Shown one piece after another: positions 22,504-32,119 of a stretch of 64,000 bases of DNA. How positions within the stretch are numbered: the first letter of the stretch is position 1; every line of letters starts with the position of its first letter. A program made the translations under genes and the position numbers. The notes beneath the pieces were generated by a model, which worked only from the letters and a program-made list of their open reading frames with translations, was not told where the DNA came from and ran no database searches. Source of the stretch: Deltaproteobacteria bacterium (lineage in GTDB: Bacteria > Myxococcota_A > Polyangia > Polyangiales > Polyangiaceae); assembly GCA_016218915.1 (NCBI GenBank), contig JACRCQ010000022.1, forward strand, positions 305,481 to 369,480, given 5' to 3'.

Positions 22504-23885
22504 ATATCAAGCAGATCGCCCGTCGGATCGTGATCGAGGAATTCGGGCTCAAGGCAGCCGACGACTCCACGTTTGGCAATCTCGTCACCGAATTCCAGAT
22601 GCGTCTCGGACTGGACGATGACGCGATGCGAGCAGCGCTCGCGAGCAACCCGGTCCTGCGTCGCGACCTGGCGTCCCTTCTCTCGGTCGGCGAATCGTTC
22701 TTCCTGCGTTGCGGCGAGCATGAAGCGTGCCTCGTCGGCCATGTCGAGAGGCTGTTGCGCCAGGGGGGACGGCCCGTGATCTGGTCCGCAGGGTGCGCAC
22801 GGGGCGAAGAGCCGTACTCGATCGCAATGGTCCTGACGGAACGGCTCGGAGCTGGCCTGCGGGAGCGGGTGATGATCGTGGGAACGGACGTGGACGGGCG
22901 CTCGCTGGAAACGGCGCGCGAAGGAGTCTACGGATCGTGGTCGTTTCGCGGGGTGGGATACGAAGTGCTGCACAAGTATTTCCGGCCTTGCGATGGCGGC
23001 CATCGGGTGAGCGATGAGCTTCTGGGGTGGCCGCGTTTCCAGCACCTATCGATCCAGGAGCATCTCGCCACGCTCGGTCCTGGAACCGTCGATGTGGTCC
23101 TGTTCCGGAATGTCGCCATCTACCTGACCGAGCCAGCGCTGCATGCGATTCACGACGGCCTTTCCCGGGTGCTGGTCCCTGGCGGGCTGCTGCTTCAGGC
23201 TGTCACCGACCCCGCTCCGTCCAGGGAACGATGGTCGCGGCAATCGGGAGGGCCCCATGGCGTCTACGTTCATCAGCCGGACGGACGGCATGGAAGGAAG
23301 CCGCTCGATGGTGCGTTGGCTGGTTCCGAATTCGCCGCCCCAGTCTCACAGGTGAGACCGCTGCTTCGCCAAGGCCTGGAATCCACGCGGTCGCGAACCG
23401 CCCGGTGTGCATCGGGGCGGACCCGAGCTGGCAAACCCGATGCCTCGTCCGCGGCGGTCCAGTCCGACGAGTGCCGATCGGATCCGCAAGAGATCCTCTC
23501 GATGATGCAGAAGGCGCGGAATCTCGCGAACGCAGGGAGAGTGTCCGACGCTGTGGAGCTGGTGTCGGGCGTGCTCCGTTGCCATCCGCACGTACGGGAG
23601 GCCTACGTGCTGCGCGGGCAGCTGCACCTGCACGACGGCAACAGCGACGAGTCGATCAAGGATCTGCGATCGGCCCTGTTCATCTCGCCGGCGGATGTGA
23701 TTACGCGCTACTGGTATTCGGTCGCGCTGGAGCGTGCGGGCTGGTCGGATCGGGCTGCAGCCCAACGCATGGTCATCGAGGACGCGCTGTCGGGGCGCGT
23801 CGACGAGCATCTGCTCGAAGACGGTGAAACTACGGTGAGCGACATGCGTGGCCTGATCCTATCGAGGAAAGGGGCGCTGCCGTGA
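22500..23885 (+). CDS. cheR: CheR methyltransferase with C-terminal TPR
   Basis: This 461-residue protein contains a CheR N-terminal helical domain (to ~75, with SVGESFFLRCGEHE), then the SAM-binding fold with GCARGEEPYSIAMVL, GTDVDGRSLETAREGVYG and VVLFRNVAIYL. The usual CheR catalytic landmarks are slightly altered (SVGESFFLR for ETSFFRD) but complete. A Pro/Ser linker (~260-330) leads to TPR-like helices (AGRVSDAVELVSGVLRCHP, AYVLRGQLHLHDGNSDESI). CheR-TPR fusions are typical of FrzF and WspC. It methylates the MCP. ATGA overlap upstream and GTGA overlap downstream show translational coupling. Confidence 0.9.
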   Translation: MNIKQIARRIVIEEFGLKAADDSTFGNLVTEFQMRLGLDDDAMRAALASNPVLRRDLASLLSVGESFFLRCGEHEACLVGHVERLLRQGGRPVIWSAGCARGEEPYSIAMVLTERLGAGLRERVMIVGTDVDGRSLETAREGVYGSWSFRGVGYEVLHKYFRPCDGGHRVSDELLGWPRFQHLSIQEHLATLGPGTVDVVLFRNVAIYLTEPALHAIHDGLSRVLVPGGLLLQAVTDPAPSRERWSRQSGGPHGVYVHQPDGRHGRKPLDGALAGSEFAAPVSQVRPLLRQGLESTRSRTARCASGRTRAGKPDASSAAVQSDECRSDPQEILSMMQKARNLANAGRVSDAVELVSGVLRCHPHVREAYVLRGQLHLHDGNSDESIKDLRSALFISPADVITRYWYSVALERAGWSDRAAAQRMVIEDALSGRVDEHLLEDGETTVSDMRGLILSRKGALP

Positions 23886-24430
23886 GCGCTCCATTCTCGA
23901 GGCTGCTGGAAGCTCGGGCCAGAGCCCTCGCGACGGTCTCGGTCAAGGTCTCGGAGGATGGCACTGCCGCGGCCATCGTTGTCGCTGCGCTAGGAGCCGA
24001 TCGGATCGGCATTCCGCTGACCGCGGCACGCGAGGTGATTCCCTTTGCAGGTGCAGCGTCGATCCCGGCCGCTCCAGCGTGGTTCAGGGGCATCGTGCAG
24101 CTGCGCGGCGAGCTGCTGTCCGTGCTGGATCTCCAGGCGTGGTGGAGGCCCGGGCAGAGCTGCCGCGGCAAGCATCTGGTCGTGGTCGAAGGCAAGGCCG
24201 GTCCCATCGCGCTGCTGGCCGATGCGATCGTCGAAGTACGCGACGTGACTTCGCGCGACCTGGCAGATGCGCTCGCCGACGACGCGTTGCAGGCGCGACC
24301 GGGCGTGGGCTCGGTCACCCGTGATCTGATCTTCGTGCTCGACATCGAGCGGATGCTTTCGCACTCCGCGCTGGTCATCCACCAGACCAGCGCCCTGCTG
24401 CTGTCGGGAGAATCAGGCGAGCATGAATGA
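23882..24430 (+). CDS. cheW: second CheW-like scaffold protein
   Basis: This 182-residue protein starts at a GTG overlapping the cheR stop. The CheW fold is seen in GADRIGIPLTAAREVIPF, IPAAPAWFRGIVQLRGELLS, VLDLQAWW and PIALLADAIVEVRDV, ending LIFVLDIERML. The RG-I-x-LRGE-L-x-V-L-D-L segment is the canonical MCP/CheA contact region and is better kept than in the first CheW. By position it matches WspD. The ATG of cheA lies 8 nt inside its 3' end, so expression is coupled. Confidence 0.88.
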   Translation: MSAPFSRLLEARARALATVSVKVSEDGTAAAIVVAALGADRIGIPLTAAREVIPFAGAASIPAAPAWFRGIVQLRGELLSVLDLQAWWRPGQSCRGKHLVVVEGKAGPIALLADAIVEVRDVTSRDLADALADDALQARPGVGSVTRDLIFVLDIERMLSHSALVIHQTSALLLSGESGEHE

Positions 24431-26546
24431 CGCGCTTCTCGAGCAGCTGATGCGCGTGTTCCGTGAGGAGGCCGCGGAGGAGCTCGAGCACCTCGCCGCG
24501 CTCCTGCGCAAGCTCCGCGAAGCCGAGCCGTCCGACATCCCCGCGATCGCGCACGACGCGATGCGGGTCGCGCACACGATCAAAGGCGCCGCGTCGAGCG
24601 TGGGGCACGACACGATCGCAGGGGTCGCGCACGCCCTGGAAGATGTCATGCAGTCGTGGCGAGGGGACCCGACCCCGGTACCGCCCGATCGGATTGCGCT
24701 CTGCGAGGAGGCGGTGAGCGTGATGGCGGCCATCCTCGAAGGTGGCCCGGAGAGCGGGGCTGGGGCGATCATCGCCGGGCTGCGTGGAGCCCAGCTGGGG
24801 ATCGCGACGGATGGGGAGGCTGCGCCCGCAGCAACGGCGCAGGAGCCCGCATCTGCGCCGCAGGAGGACGGCTTCGCCGACTGGGACGAATCGCGCAGCG
24901 GAACGATGCGCGTGGATGCGGATCGTCTCGATGCGGTCATGGGGCATGCGGGCGACATGGTCGCGGTACGCGAAGAGCTCGATGCGATTCGAGAAGCATC
25001 GAGCGAGCTTCACGCGCAGCTGGCAGCGCTGGTCCAGGACAGCGGCCTCGCGCTCGACCCGAGCTGGAGCAGGCTTCTGGACGGCCTCGATCGGGTGATG
25101 ATCGACGAAGCGCGGGCTTCCGCGCGCTTCGCAAGGGTTACCGCTGGGCTCGGCGAGGCAGTGCGCTCGGTCCGTCTGGTGCGCTTCGGGACGCTGGCTC
25201 CCCTGTGGACGCGGGCAGTGTCGGACGCTGCGCGCCGCGCGGGCAAACGAGTCCGCCTGCAGATGTCGTCGCAGGACGTGGAGATTGACAAGCGCTTGCT
25301 CGACTGCCTGCGCGACCCAGGGATCCACCTGCTGCGCAACGCGGTCGATCACGGCATCGAGCCTGCGGCTGAACGAGCTGCTGCGGGCAAGCCGGCGGAA
25401 GGCACGATCACGGTCCGGGCCTGGGTTTCCGAGGGGAGCCTGACGGTGGAGACCGCTGACGACGGCAAGGGCATCAGCCTCGAGTCGATCCGGGAGACAG
25501 CGGTTTCCGGCAAGCGGCTGACGCGAGATCAGGCGACGGTCGCACCGGAGTCCGATCTGCTGGCGTTGCTGTTCGAGCCCGGGTTCAGCACCACGGATCA
25601 TGTGACGTCGCTCTCCGGTCGTGGGGTGGGGCTCGACCTGGTGCGTCGCGCGGTGGAAGACAGCCGGGGGCACGCCGAAGCGCTCGCGCATGGCCCGGCC
25701 GGAGGTGCGGTCTTCCGACTCTCCGTTCCGCTGGACCTGCTGAGCACGCGCGTGCTTCTGGTTCGCTGCGGCGAGGCGGTCACTGCGATTCCCACGGATG
25801 CCGTGCAGCGAACGATGCGGGTGAACGCCAACGCGCTGCTGCTGACGTCGGACATGGCAGTGCTTCCGCTGGAGGATGGCAACCCCTTGCGGGTGGAAGC
25901 GTTGGACGGCGTGCTGGGGATGGGAGCCAGGAGGCGATCAGGGGACCTGGCCATGGCGGTGATCGCGGTCGGACGCAGGCAGCTCGGATTGATCGTGGAC
26001 GAGGTCCTGGGCTGTCACGACGTGGTGGTGAAGAAGCTGCCGTGGAACGTGCAGCGCGTGGACAAGGTATCGGGCGGGTGCGTTCTGTCCGGCGGTCAGG
26101 TCGCGCTCGTGCTCGATCCGGCCCGGATGGTGCTGGGAGCTGCGCAGCAGTCGACTCGATTCGAGCAGCCGGACCAGCTCTCCACGCGTCGCGTGCTGGT
26201 CGTGGACGACTCCCACACAGCGCGGACGCTGGCGCGCAATGCGCTGGCGAGCGCTGGATGGGAAGTCGACGTCGCGGTGGACGGCGTGCAGGGGTGGATC
26301 GCGCTGCAGAAGGAGATGTACCGCGTGCTGGTGACCGACATCCAGATGCCGGGGATGGATGGGTTCGAGCTGACGCGCAAGGTCCGCGGCGATGCGCGAT
26401 TGGCGCGACTGCCGGTCATCCTCGTCACGAGCCGAAGCACCCGCGAGGACGTCGAGAAAGGGCTCGCGGTGGGCGCAGACGAGTACATCGTCAAAGGCCC
26501 CCTGCAGCAGCAACAGCTCATCGAGGCCGTAGGGAGGCACGCATGA
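24423..26546 (+). CDS. cheA: hybrid CheA histidine kinase with C-terminal receiver
   Basis: This 707-residue protein has the domain order Hpt, dimerisation, HATPase, CheW, REC. Hpt motif HTIKGAASSVGH gives the phospho-site H51. The ATPase region shows LLRNAVDHGIE (N box, ~303-313) and DDGKGIS (G1), then GRGVGLDLVRRAV (G2). The CheW-like region is ~430-560. The receiver (from ~589, LVVDDSH) has phospho-acceptor D639 in TDIQMPGMDGFEL. No P2 domain is evident; a short Ala/Pro linker replaces it. FrzE and WspE share this CheA-REC design, in which the attached receiver can act as phosphate sink or route. ATGA overlap with cheB. Confidence 0.92.
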   Translation: MNDALLEQLMRVFREEAAEELEHLAALLRKLREAEPSDIPAIAHDAMRVAHTIKGAASSVGHDTIAGVAHALEDVMQSWRGDPTPVPPDRIALCEEAVSVMAAILEGGPESGAGAIIAGLRGAQLGIATDGEAAPAATAQEPASAPQEDGFADWDESRSGTMRVDADRLDAVMGHAGDMVAVREELDAIREASSELHAQLAALVQDSGLALDPSWSRLLDGLDRVMIDEARASARFARVTAGLGEAVRSVRLVRFGTLAPLWTRAVSDAARRAGKRVRLQMSSQDVEIDKRLLDCLRDPGIHLLRNAVDHGIEPAAERAAAGKPAEGTITVRAWVSEGSLTVETADDGKGISLESIRETAVSGKRLTRDQATVAPESDLLALLFEPGFSTTDHVTSLSGRGVGLDLVRRAVEDSRGHAEALAHGPAGGAVFRLSVPLDLLSTRVLLVRCGEAVTAIPTDAVQRTMRVNANALLLTSDMAVLPLEDGNPLRVEALDGVLGMGARRRSGDLAMAVIAVGRRQLGLIVDEVLGCHDVVVKKLPWNVQRVDKVSGGCVLSGGQVALVLDPARMVLGAAQQSTRFEQPDQLSTRRVLVVDDSHTARTLARNALASAGWEVDVAVDGVQGWIALQKEMYRVLVTDIQMPGMDGFELTRKVRGDARLARLPVILVTSRSTREDVEKGLAVGADEYIVKGPLQQQQLIEAVGRHA

Positions 26547-27682
26547 GCCCCAAGACGGTCCGGGTGCTGGTCGTGGACGACTCGCCGACAGCGAGAATGG
26601 CTGTGCGTGCGGCGCTGGAGACGGATCCGGCAATCTCGGTGGTGGGAGAAGCCTCGAACGGCGAAGAGGCGCTGCGTCTGACGCGCAGGCTCAACCCCGA
26701 CCTGGTGACCATGGATGTCTACCTCAAGTCCGGCGATGGAATCGAGGTCACCAGCTTGATCATGGCTGAGGCTCCCACCGCCGTGATCGTGGTCACGTCG
26801 ATGGACGCCAAGAACCCGAATCTGGTGTACCGGGCCGTGGATGCCGGGGCTCTCGAGGTCACCGGAAAGCCCCCTCGGCCTGGCACTCCCACCTACGATG
26901 CGTGCTGCCGCAGGCTCACCCGCCTGGTCCGCACCCTGGCTTCCGTGCATATCATTCGCCGTCGCCCTGCGCGTGGCGCAATTCCAGCCAAGCCTCAGCT
27001 CGCGACCGTTTCCCCTTCGCCAACGCGGACCGCACCACGCTCCTTCGAGCCGCATGCGTGCGGCGTCGGGCTGCTCGTGATCGGAGCCTCGACCGGGGGG
27101 CCACCGGCGATTCGGGAGCTGCTCGACGGGCTTCCCCATCCGATGCCGGCTCCCATCGCGCTCGTGCAGCACATGATGCCGGACTTCATCGGCGGTTTTG
27201 CGGACTGGCTCGGATACGAAACCGGACGGCGCGTGCTGGTGGTCACCGAAAGGACGATGATGCGGCCGGACACGGTGTACGTGGCGCCGGACGATCGGCA
27301 TCTGGAGCTGCTCGACAGGGTGAAGCTCGGGCCGATCGACGGGGAGCCGGTGCTGCACCAGCGCCCGGCCGTGGATCGCCTGTTCGAGAGTGCTGCGACG
27401 GCGATGGGCGCCCGGACGATCGCCGTGCTCCTGACCGGCATGGGACGCGACGGAGCCCTCGGGCTGCTTTCGCTGAGCCGATCCGGAGCGATCACGCTGG
27501 TGCAGGATCCGGAGACGTGCGTCGTGCCGGGAATGCCCTGCGCGGCGCTGGAGCTCGGCGCTGCCAGCGCGGTCTTGTCCGTGTCGGAGATGGCAACGCA
27601 GATAGGACGCTGGCTCCAGGGGAGCCGGAGTGACAGCGGATTGTCGTCCGCGAGCCCTGGAGACAAGGAGCAAAGGCAATGA
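26543..27682 (+). CDS. cheB: CheB protein-glutamate methylesterase
   Basis: This 379-residue protein starts at the ATG overlapping the cheA stop. The receiver domain (1-~120) has D12-D13 and phospho-acceptor D58 (TMDVYLKSGDG). A Pro/Arg linker connects it to the methylesterase domain with the Ser-His-Asp triad in GASTGGPPAI, ALVQHMMPDF and TGMGRDGALG. It removes methyl groups from the MCP when phosphorylated. Its stop overlaps the start of the MCP gene. WspF and FrzG are the functional counterparts. Confidence 0.92.
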   Translation: MSPKTVRVLVVDDSPTARMAVRAALETDPAISVVGEASNGEEALRLTRRLNPDLVTMDVYLKSGDGIEVTSLIMAEAPTAVIVVTSMDAKNPNLVYRAVDAGALEVTGKPPRPGTPTYDACCRRLTRLVRTLASVHIIRRRPARGAIPAKPQLATVSPSPTRTAPRSFEPHACGVGLLVIGASTGGPPAIRELLDGLPHPMPAPIALVQHMMPDFIGGFADWLGYETGRRVLVVTERTMMRPDTVYVAPDDRHLELLDRVKLGPIDGEPVLHQRPAVDRLFESAATAMGARTIAVLLTGMGRDGALGLLSLSRSGAITLVQDPETCVVPGMPCAALELGAASAVLSVSEMATQIGRWLQGSRSDSGLSSASPGDKEQRQ

Positions 27683-29658
27683 GCATGACCACGCTGGCCC
27701 AGGAGATACGCAACGGACACCTGTTCCGCCGGTTCGTGTACTCCCTTCTCATCACGGCTCTCGCGGTGGTGCTGGTGTTCGCCGGGGCGATCCTCCTCTC
27801 GCTCCGATCGCTGGGACAGCACGTCGAGACCATCTCCGCGCAGATGAGCTCTCACGCGATGGAAAAGGACCTCAACGTCGCCCATGGGCTGCTCTTCGAC
27901 CACCAAGGCCGCATCGCGCAGGCTGTCACGAGCACTGCGACGCGAAGCGCGGTAATCGAAGCGGTCGCAAGAGGCGATCGCGCCGGATTGGCCGCAGCCC
28001 TCCGGGACTTGAATCTCAAGCAGCTGCACTTCCTGACCGTGGTCGATGCGCACGGAAGGGTCGTGCAGAGGATGACCGGCGATCTGGCCGGCGACGATCT
28101 ATCTGCCCATCCGCTGGTGCGCAAAGCCCTTCTCGGCAGTGCCAGCAGTGGCTTCTGGGCAGAAGAAGCATCCGTGCTCGAGCGCGAGCAGCTCTCGGAG
28201 AGGGCGCATATCCGACTCGTCGCCACGGAGCACGCAGTCGAAACCAAGAAGTCCCAGGAAGATCGCGGGCTGGTGGCAGGGGGCGTGGTGCCAATTCGTG
28301 GCCCGGGTGGAGCAATCCTCGGCGCGGTCATCGGAGGATACCTGCACAATCACGACTATGCGATTGTCGATCAGGTGCGCCACTCGATCTACAAGGACAT
28401 GGAGGACGTGGGGACTGCGACGATCTTCCTGGACGACGTTCGCGTGTCCACGAATGTGCGCGATAACAATGGAGAGCGTGCGGTTGGTACTCGGGTCTCG
28501 GCAGCCGTCTTCGATACCGTGCTCAGGCAGGGCAAGAGCTTCCGCGGCAGGGCCTTCGTGGTGCGGGACTGGTACGTTTCCGGCTACGAGCCGCTGCGGG
28601 ATGTCCAGGATCGCACCATCGGTATCCTGTACGTCGGCGTGCTCGAGAAGCCGTTCCAGCTCCCGTACCGGGAGATGTACGCGGGAATGCGAAACATGTT
28701 CCTCGGGGCCACCGTCGCAGCGATTGTGATCAGCAGCGCACTGACGTTGCTGCTCGCCATCGAGCTGGCCAGGCGGCTCACGCGCCCGATCTCCCTGCTG
28801 ACAGGAACTGTCAAGCAGCTGTCCAAGCGCGATCTCACCGTGGAGATCCCCACGCCGGAGAATGCAGACGAGCTTGGAGACCTGCAAACCCTCATCAAGG
28901 ACATGACCGCGTCGCTTCGGGACATGGTCCGGGGCAACCGCGAAGGCATGAACGTGCTGTCCACGAGCACCACCCAGATCGCGGCGACCGCCAAGCAGTC
29001 TCAAGCGACTGCGGCGGAGCAGGCGTCCGCTCTGCAGGAGGTTGGCAGCACGATCGAGGAGATCGGGGCGACGAGCAAGGTCGTGCTCGAGCAGGCCCAA
29101 GAGGTGGTGGAGGCTTCGGAGCACGCCGTCGAGGGGGGGCAGCGCGGCCTGCAGGCGGTGACGGAGGCACAGCGCGGTCTCGAGCTGATCGGCAAGATCG
29201 TCGAAATCGTGGACAATGTGAACGACCTCGCGGAGCAATCGAACGTGCTCGCCGTCAACGCTTCGATCGAAGCAGCCAAGGCCGGAGACCGCGGCAGAGG
29301 ATTCGCGGTGGTGGCAGGGGAAGTGCGAAGCCTGGCCGGACAGAGCAAGAAGGCTGCGCGGCAGATCCGAGAGATACTGACCCGTATCGAAGGCTCGGGT
29401 GCTGCCATCAGCAATGCCAGCACGGTCATCCGTGACCTGGCAGCGGTGCTCGAGCATACCTCGGAGAAAGCAAGGCAGATTGCCGCCGCAGCGAGCCAGC
29501 AGGCCGCCGGTATGAAGCAGATGGGCGATGCCATGGATCACGTCGTGCAGGGCGGGCGGGACACCGCGGACGGGGCCAAGCAGCTTGAAGCGCAGGTCCT
29601 GAGCCTCAGCGCCCTGGCGCGCCAGCTCAACGACAAGGTTTCCGCCTATCAGGTGTGA
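27679..29658 (+). CDS. methyl-accepting chemotaxis protein with periplasmic sensor
   Basis: This 659-residue protein has TM1 at ~20-42, a ~295-residue periplasmic domain of the Cache kind (ends YVGVLEKPFQLPYREMY), TM2 at ~340-362, a HAMP domain (RRLTRPISLLTGTVKQLSKR) and a long signalling coil. The hairpin tip is canonical: SNVLAVNASIEAAKAGDRGR, followed by GFAVVAGEVRSLA. No NWETF-type CheR tether is at the C-terminus (ends SAYQV). It is the only receptor in the operon and lies last, whereas in Wsp operons the MCP comes first. A large Cache-type domain suggests small-molecule sensing; the ligand cannot be told. Confidence 0.92.
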   Translation: MSMTTLAQEIRNGHLFRRFVYSLLITALAVVLVFAGAILLSLRSLGQHVETISAQMSSHAMEKDLNVAHGLLFDHQGRIAQAVTSTATRSAVIEAVARGDRAGLAAALRDLNLKQLHFLTVVDAHGRVVQRMTGDLAGDDLSAHPLVRKALLGSASSGFWAEEASVLEREQLSERAHIRLVATEHAVETKKSQEDRGLVAGGVVPIRGPGGAILGAVIGGYLHNHDYAIVDQVRHSIYKDMEDVGTATIFLDDVRVSTNVRDNNGERAVGTRVSAAVFDTVLRQGKSFRGRAFVVRDWYVSGYEPLRDVQDRTIGILYVGVLEKPFQLPYREMYAGMRNMFLGATVAAIVISSALTLLLAIELARRLTRPISLLTGTVKQLSKRDLTVEIPTPENADELGDLQTLIKDMTASLRDMVRGNREGMNVLSTSTTQIAATAKQSQATAAEQASALQEVGSTIEEIGATSKVVLEQAQEVVEASEHAVEGGQRGLQAVTEAQRGLELIGKIVEIVDNVNDLAEQSNVLAVNASIEAAKAGDRGRGFAVVAGEVRSLAGQSKKAARQIREILTRIEGSGAAISNASTVIRDLAAVLEHTSEKARQIAAAASQQAAGMKQMGDAMDHVVQGGRDTADGAKQLEAQVLSLSALARQLNDKVSAYQV

Positions 29659-29838
29659 GCGGGTCTCGGCCTCTCGCCGATCCCACTGTCATCCCGCAGA
29701 TCCCACCACAGGATCCCAGCGTGCGTGCCCGTACAGCCGTGTGCTGCGATAAGGCGGGAAATCGCCCCAGCACGGTCCGCGCCATCCTTCTGAGCCACGC
29801 CCGAAGATCTGGCACCATCCATGCTTGGGAACCAGGGC

Positions 29839-31161
29839 ATGAACCTTTCGTCCTTCCTCGTGTTGTCAGCTACCTGCCTGGCAGCAGTCGGCTGCAGCGC
29901 AGCGGACAACGGGCAGGACTTCACCCACAACGAAGCAGGCAGCGCGGGAAGCGGCGGAACCGCCAACGGCGGCAGCGGCGGCCTCGGGGGGAGTGAGGCG
30001 GGCAGCGGGGGCAGCATGGGCGGCGCAGCTGGCCACGACGACACCGCAGGCAGCGGGGGCAGCGCCGGAGCGCCGACCCCGAAGTCCGTCGGGATCGTGG
30101 TGATCGACGTGCAGAGAACCTTCGTCACCCACGCTGCGACCCCGGACATGCCAGGAATCATCGACCGGACCAAGGCCGCGCTGCAGCTGGCAGAAGCCAA
30201 GAACCTTCCGACGTTCATCACGTTCGAGGACTCCAAGCAGGGCGATCACGCCCTGGACGCAGCGCTTCAACCGGTAGTTCCGGATCATGCCCAGGATTTC
30301 ATCAAGACGACCTTTGCCGCGACCGGTCTTCCGTCGTTCGCGGACGCGGTGACCAAGTCAGGGCTGACGCATCTGGTTGTGATGGGAGCGGAGACCGACG
30401 TTTGCGTGCTTCAGACCGTCCTCGGCCTGCGCAAGATGGGCTTCACGGTGCTGCTGCAGAAGGATGCAGTCTTCACCTCGGAGCCCCACACGTCGCCGGC
30501 CGTGCGCCGGATGCAGCAAGCAGGCACCTTGCTGGTGGATCAGGCCGCGGTCGCCGCGTACGTCGCAAAGCCGGAAGACCTTCCCGCAGCCCCGAATGCG
30601 GTGGTCAGGATCGTGGAGCCGCTGCACATGGGGGTGGTGCTCAACAGCTTCACCAACGCCTCGGTGGGGGGCAATGCGGACCCGCTGAAGACGCAGAAGT
30701 CCGCGCGATTGCGCGAGCTGCTGATGGTGAGTGAGTGGTTCTCGCTCCCGGTCTACGTGGCCGATGTCGGCGCTGGCCTCCCGTCTGCCTTCGCCCAGTA
30801 CTACCAGGGCCAGCTCCGGCCCATGAGCCAGATCGCCCAGGACAGCTCGGTCACCCAGCTCGTATTCGCCGGTGCGGACGGCGCCGTGGCCGGATCGATG
30901 TCCACCTGGCTCCAATCCAAGGACGTGTTCGTCATGGAGGATGCGCTGCTGGCGGAAGGGAGCGCAGATGCGCAGAAGACCCTGCTCCAACCGCTCTTCG
31001 ACCAGGGGCTCGTGCCGACGACCTACAAGTCGTTCTACTACGACATGACCAAGTCCGTGGATCTCTCCCAGTGGCCGTCGCAGAGCTGGCTCGACAACTT
31101 CGACAAGTACTACAACATGACCCAGGCACCGGAAGACCTGCCGCCCATGCCGCCGGACTGA
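29839..31161 (+). CDS. lipoprotein with tandem isochorismatase-like domains
   Basis: The protein has 440 residues from the ATG giving MNLSSFLVLSATCLAAVGC; another ATG lies 18 nt upstream. After the lipobox comes a Gly/Ser linker (to ~85). Domain 1 shows the cysteine-hydrolase triad: Asp in GIVVIDVQ, Lys in FIKTTF and Cys in GAETDVCVLQT. Domain 2 (~255-400) keeps the fold (MGVVLNSFTN, SLPVYVADVG, LVFAGADGAVAGS) but has lost the Asp and the Cys, so it should be inactive. Known members hydrolyse isochorismate, nicotinamide or ureido compounds in the cytoplasm. An exported, membrane-anchored copy is unusual; the substrate is unknown. Confidence 0.8.
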   Translation: MNLSSFLVLSATCLAAVGCSAADNGQDFTHNEAGSAGSGGTANGGSGGLGGSEAGSGGSMGGAAGHDDTAGSGGSAGAPTPKSVGIVVIDVQRTFVTHAATPDMPGIIDRTKAALQLAEAKNLPTFITFEDSKQGDHALDAALQPVVPDHAQDFIKTTFAATGLPSFADAVTKSGLTHLVVMGAETDVCVLQTVLGLRKMGFTVLLQKDAVFTSEPHTSPAVRRMQQAGTLLVDQAAVAAYVAKPEDLPAAPNAVVRIVEPLHMGVVLNSFTNASVGGNADPLKTQKSARLRELLMVSEWFSLPVYVADVGAGLPSAFAQYYQGQLRPMSQIAQDSSVTQLVFAGADGAVAGSMSTWLQSKDVFVMEDALLAEGSADAQKTLLQPLFDQGLVPTTYKSFYYDMTKSVDLSQWPSQSWLDNFDKYYNMTQAPEDLPPMPPD

Positions 31162-31165
31162 AGGC

Positions 31166-32119
31166 TCATCGCTGCGGGAAGTCCACCAGCACCTTGAGGA
31201 TCCCCTTTTCCGCCGCCCGTGCGAGCGCCTGGTGCGCCTGCTCGATCGGAAACCGCGCATCCACGAGAGGAAGCGGGTCGACAGCCCCGTTGGCAAGCGC
31301 ATGAAGCGCCCGTGCGAGGTCGCCGCAACGCGAGCCGACGATCCTGATCTCGTCGACGACTGCGGGGGACAGGTCGACGAGAAGCGGGTCTGCGACAGTG
31401 GTCTTGAGGACGAGCGTTCCCTGGGGTTTCGTCAAGTGAAGCGCTTCGCAGAGCCCCTGCCTGCTGCCGGTGGCTTCCACCACGACAGCGGCGCGCCCCA
31501 GGCCCTCGGAGCTGAGGGAGACTTCGACCCCAGCCGCGGTTGCGATCGCGAGCTTGCGCGCGTGGTGGCCGATCAGGGTGACGCGCACCCCTGAGCTCTG
31601 CAGCGCGAGCGCGGTGAGCAAGCCGAGCTTGCCGTCCCCGAGCACCACGGCGTGATCGGCTCCGGGCGGGATCGAATCGAGCACGTGCAGCGCTGCCGCA
31701 AGAGGCTCGGCGAACACCGCTTTGTCGTCATCGAGGCTGGCGGGCACTTCCACCAGGCAGCCCTCTGGAATCACGAACCATTCGGCGATGCACCCGTCCC
31801 GGTTGAGGATGCCCAGCACGCTGCGCGTCGGGCAATGGTGGCTGTTGCCGTCTCTGCAGTCAGGGCAATCGCCGCAGCCGGCGTTGATGTCGGACACGAC
31901 GCGCTTGCCGATCCAGCCGACGTCGTCGGCCTCGACCACGAGTCCCACGAGCTCATGTCCGAGAACGCCCCGGAATCCCATGTATCCGCGAGCGAGCTGA
32001 AGGTCCGTATCGCAGATCCCGGCTCGCAGGACCCGCACGAGCGCCTCGCCACGGGCACGTTTCGGATTCGGGTGGTCGGTAGCCAGGCAAGGGGCATCGT
32101 TCATGACGAGGGCGAGCAT
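31166..32119 (-). CDS. zinc-dependent medium-chain alcohol dehydrogenase
   Basis: This 317-residue protein is a little shorter than the usual 340-350. The catalytic zinc ligands are in GICDTDLQ and GHELVG. The structural zinc lobe has four Cys (CGDCPDCRDGNSHHC). The nucleotide fold shows VVLGDGKLGLLTALALQ. The pattern is closest to sugar or polyol dehydrogenases of the MDR superfamily (threonine/sorbitol/2-deoxy-scyllo-inosamine types). It is convergent with the isochorismatase-like gene, only 4 bp apart, and is not part of an obvious operon. The substrate cannot be predicted. Confidence 0.85.
   Translation of the reverse strand: MLALVMNDAPCLATDHPNPKRARGEALVRVLRAGICDTDLQLARGYMGFRGVLGHELVGLVVEADDVGWIGKRVVSDINAGCGDCPDCRDGNSHHCPTRSVLGILNRDGCIAEWFVIPEGCLVEVPASLDDDKAVFAEPLAAALHVLDSIPPGADHAVVLGDGKLGLLTALALQSSGVRVTLIGHHARKLAIATAAGVEVSLSSEGLGRAAVVVEATGSRQGLCEALHLTKPQGTLVLKTTVADPLLVDLSPAVVDEIRIVGSRCGDLARALHALANGAVDPLPLVDARFPIEQAHQALARAAEKGILKVLVDFPQR

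Noticed and set aside
28099..29541. 480-codon minus-strand frame opposite the MCP gene
   Set aside because: Mirror of the coiled-coil coding sequence; Leu/Arg/His-rich and without a plausible start.
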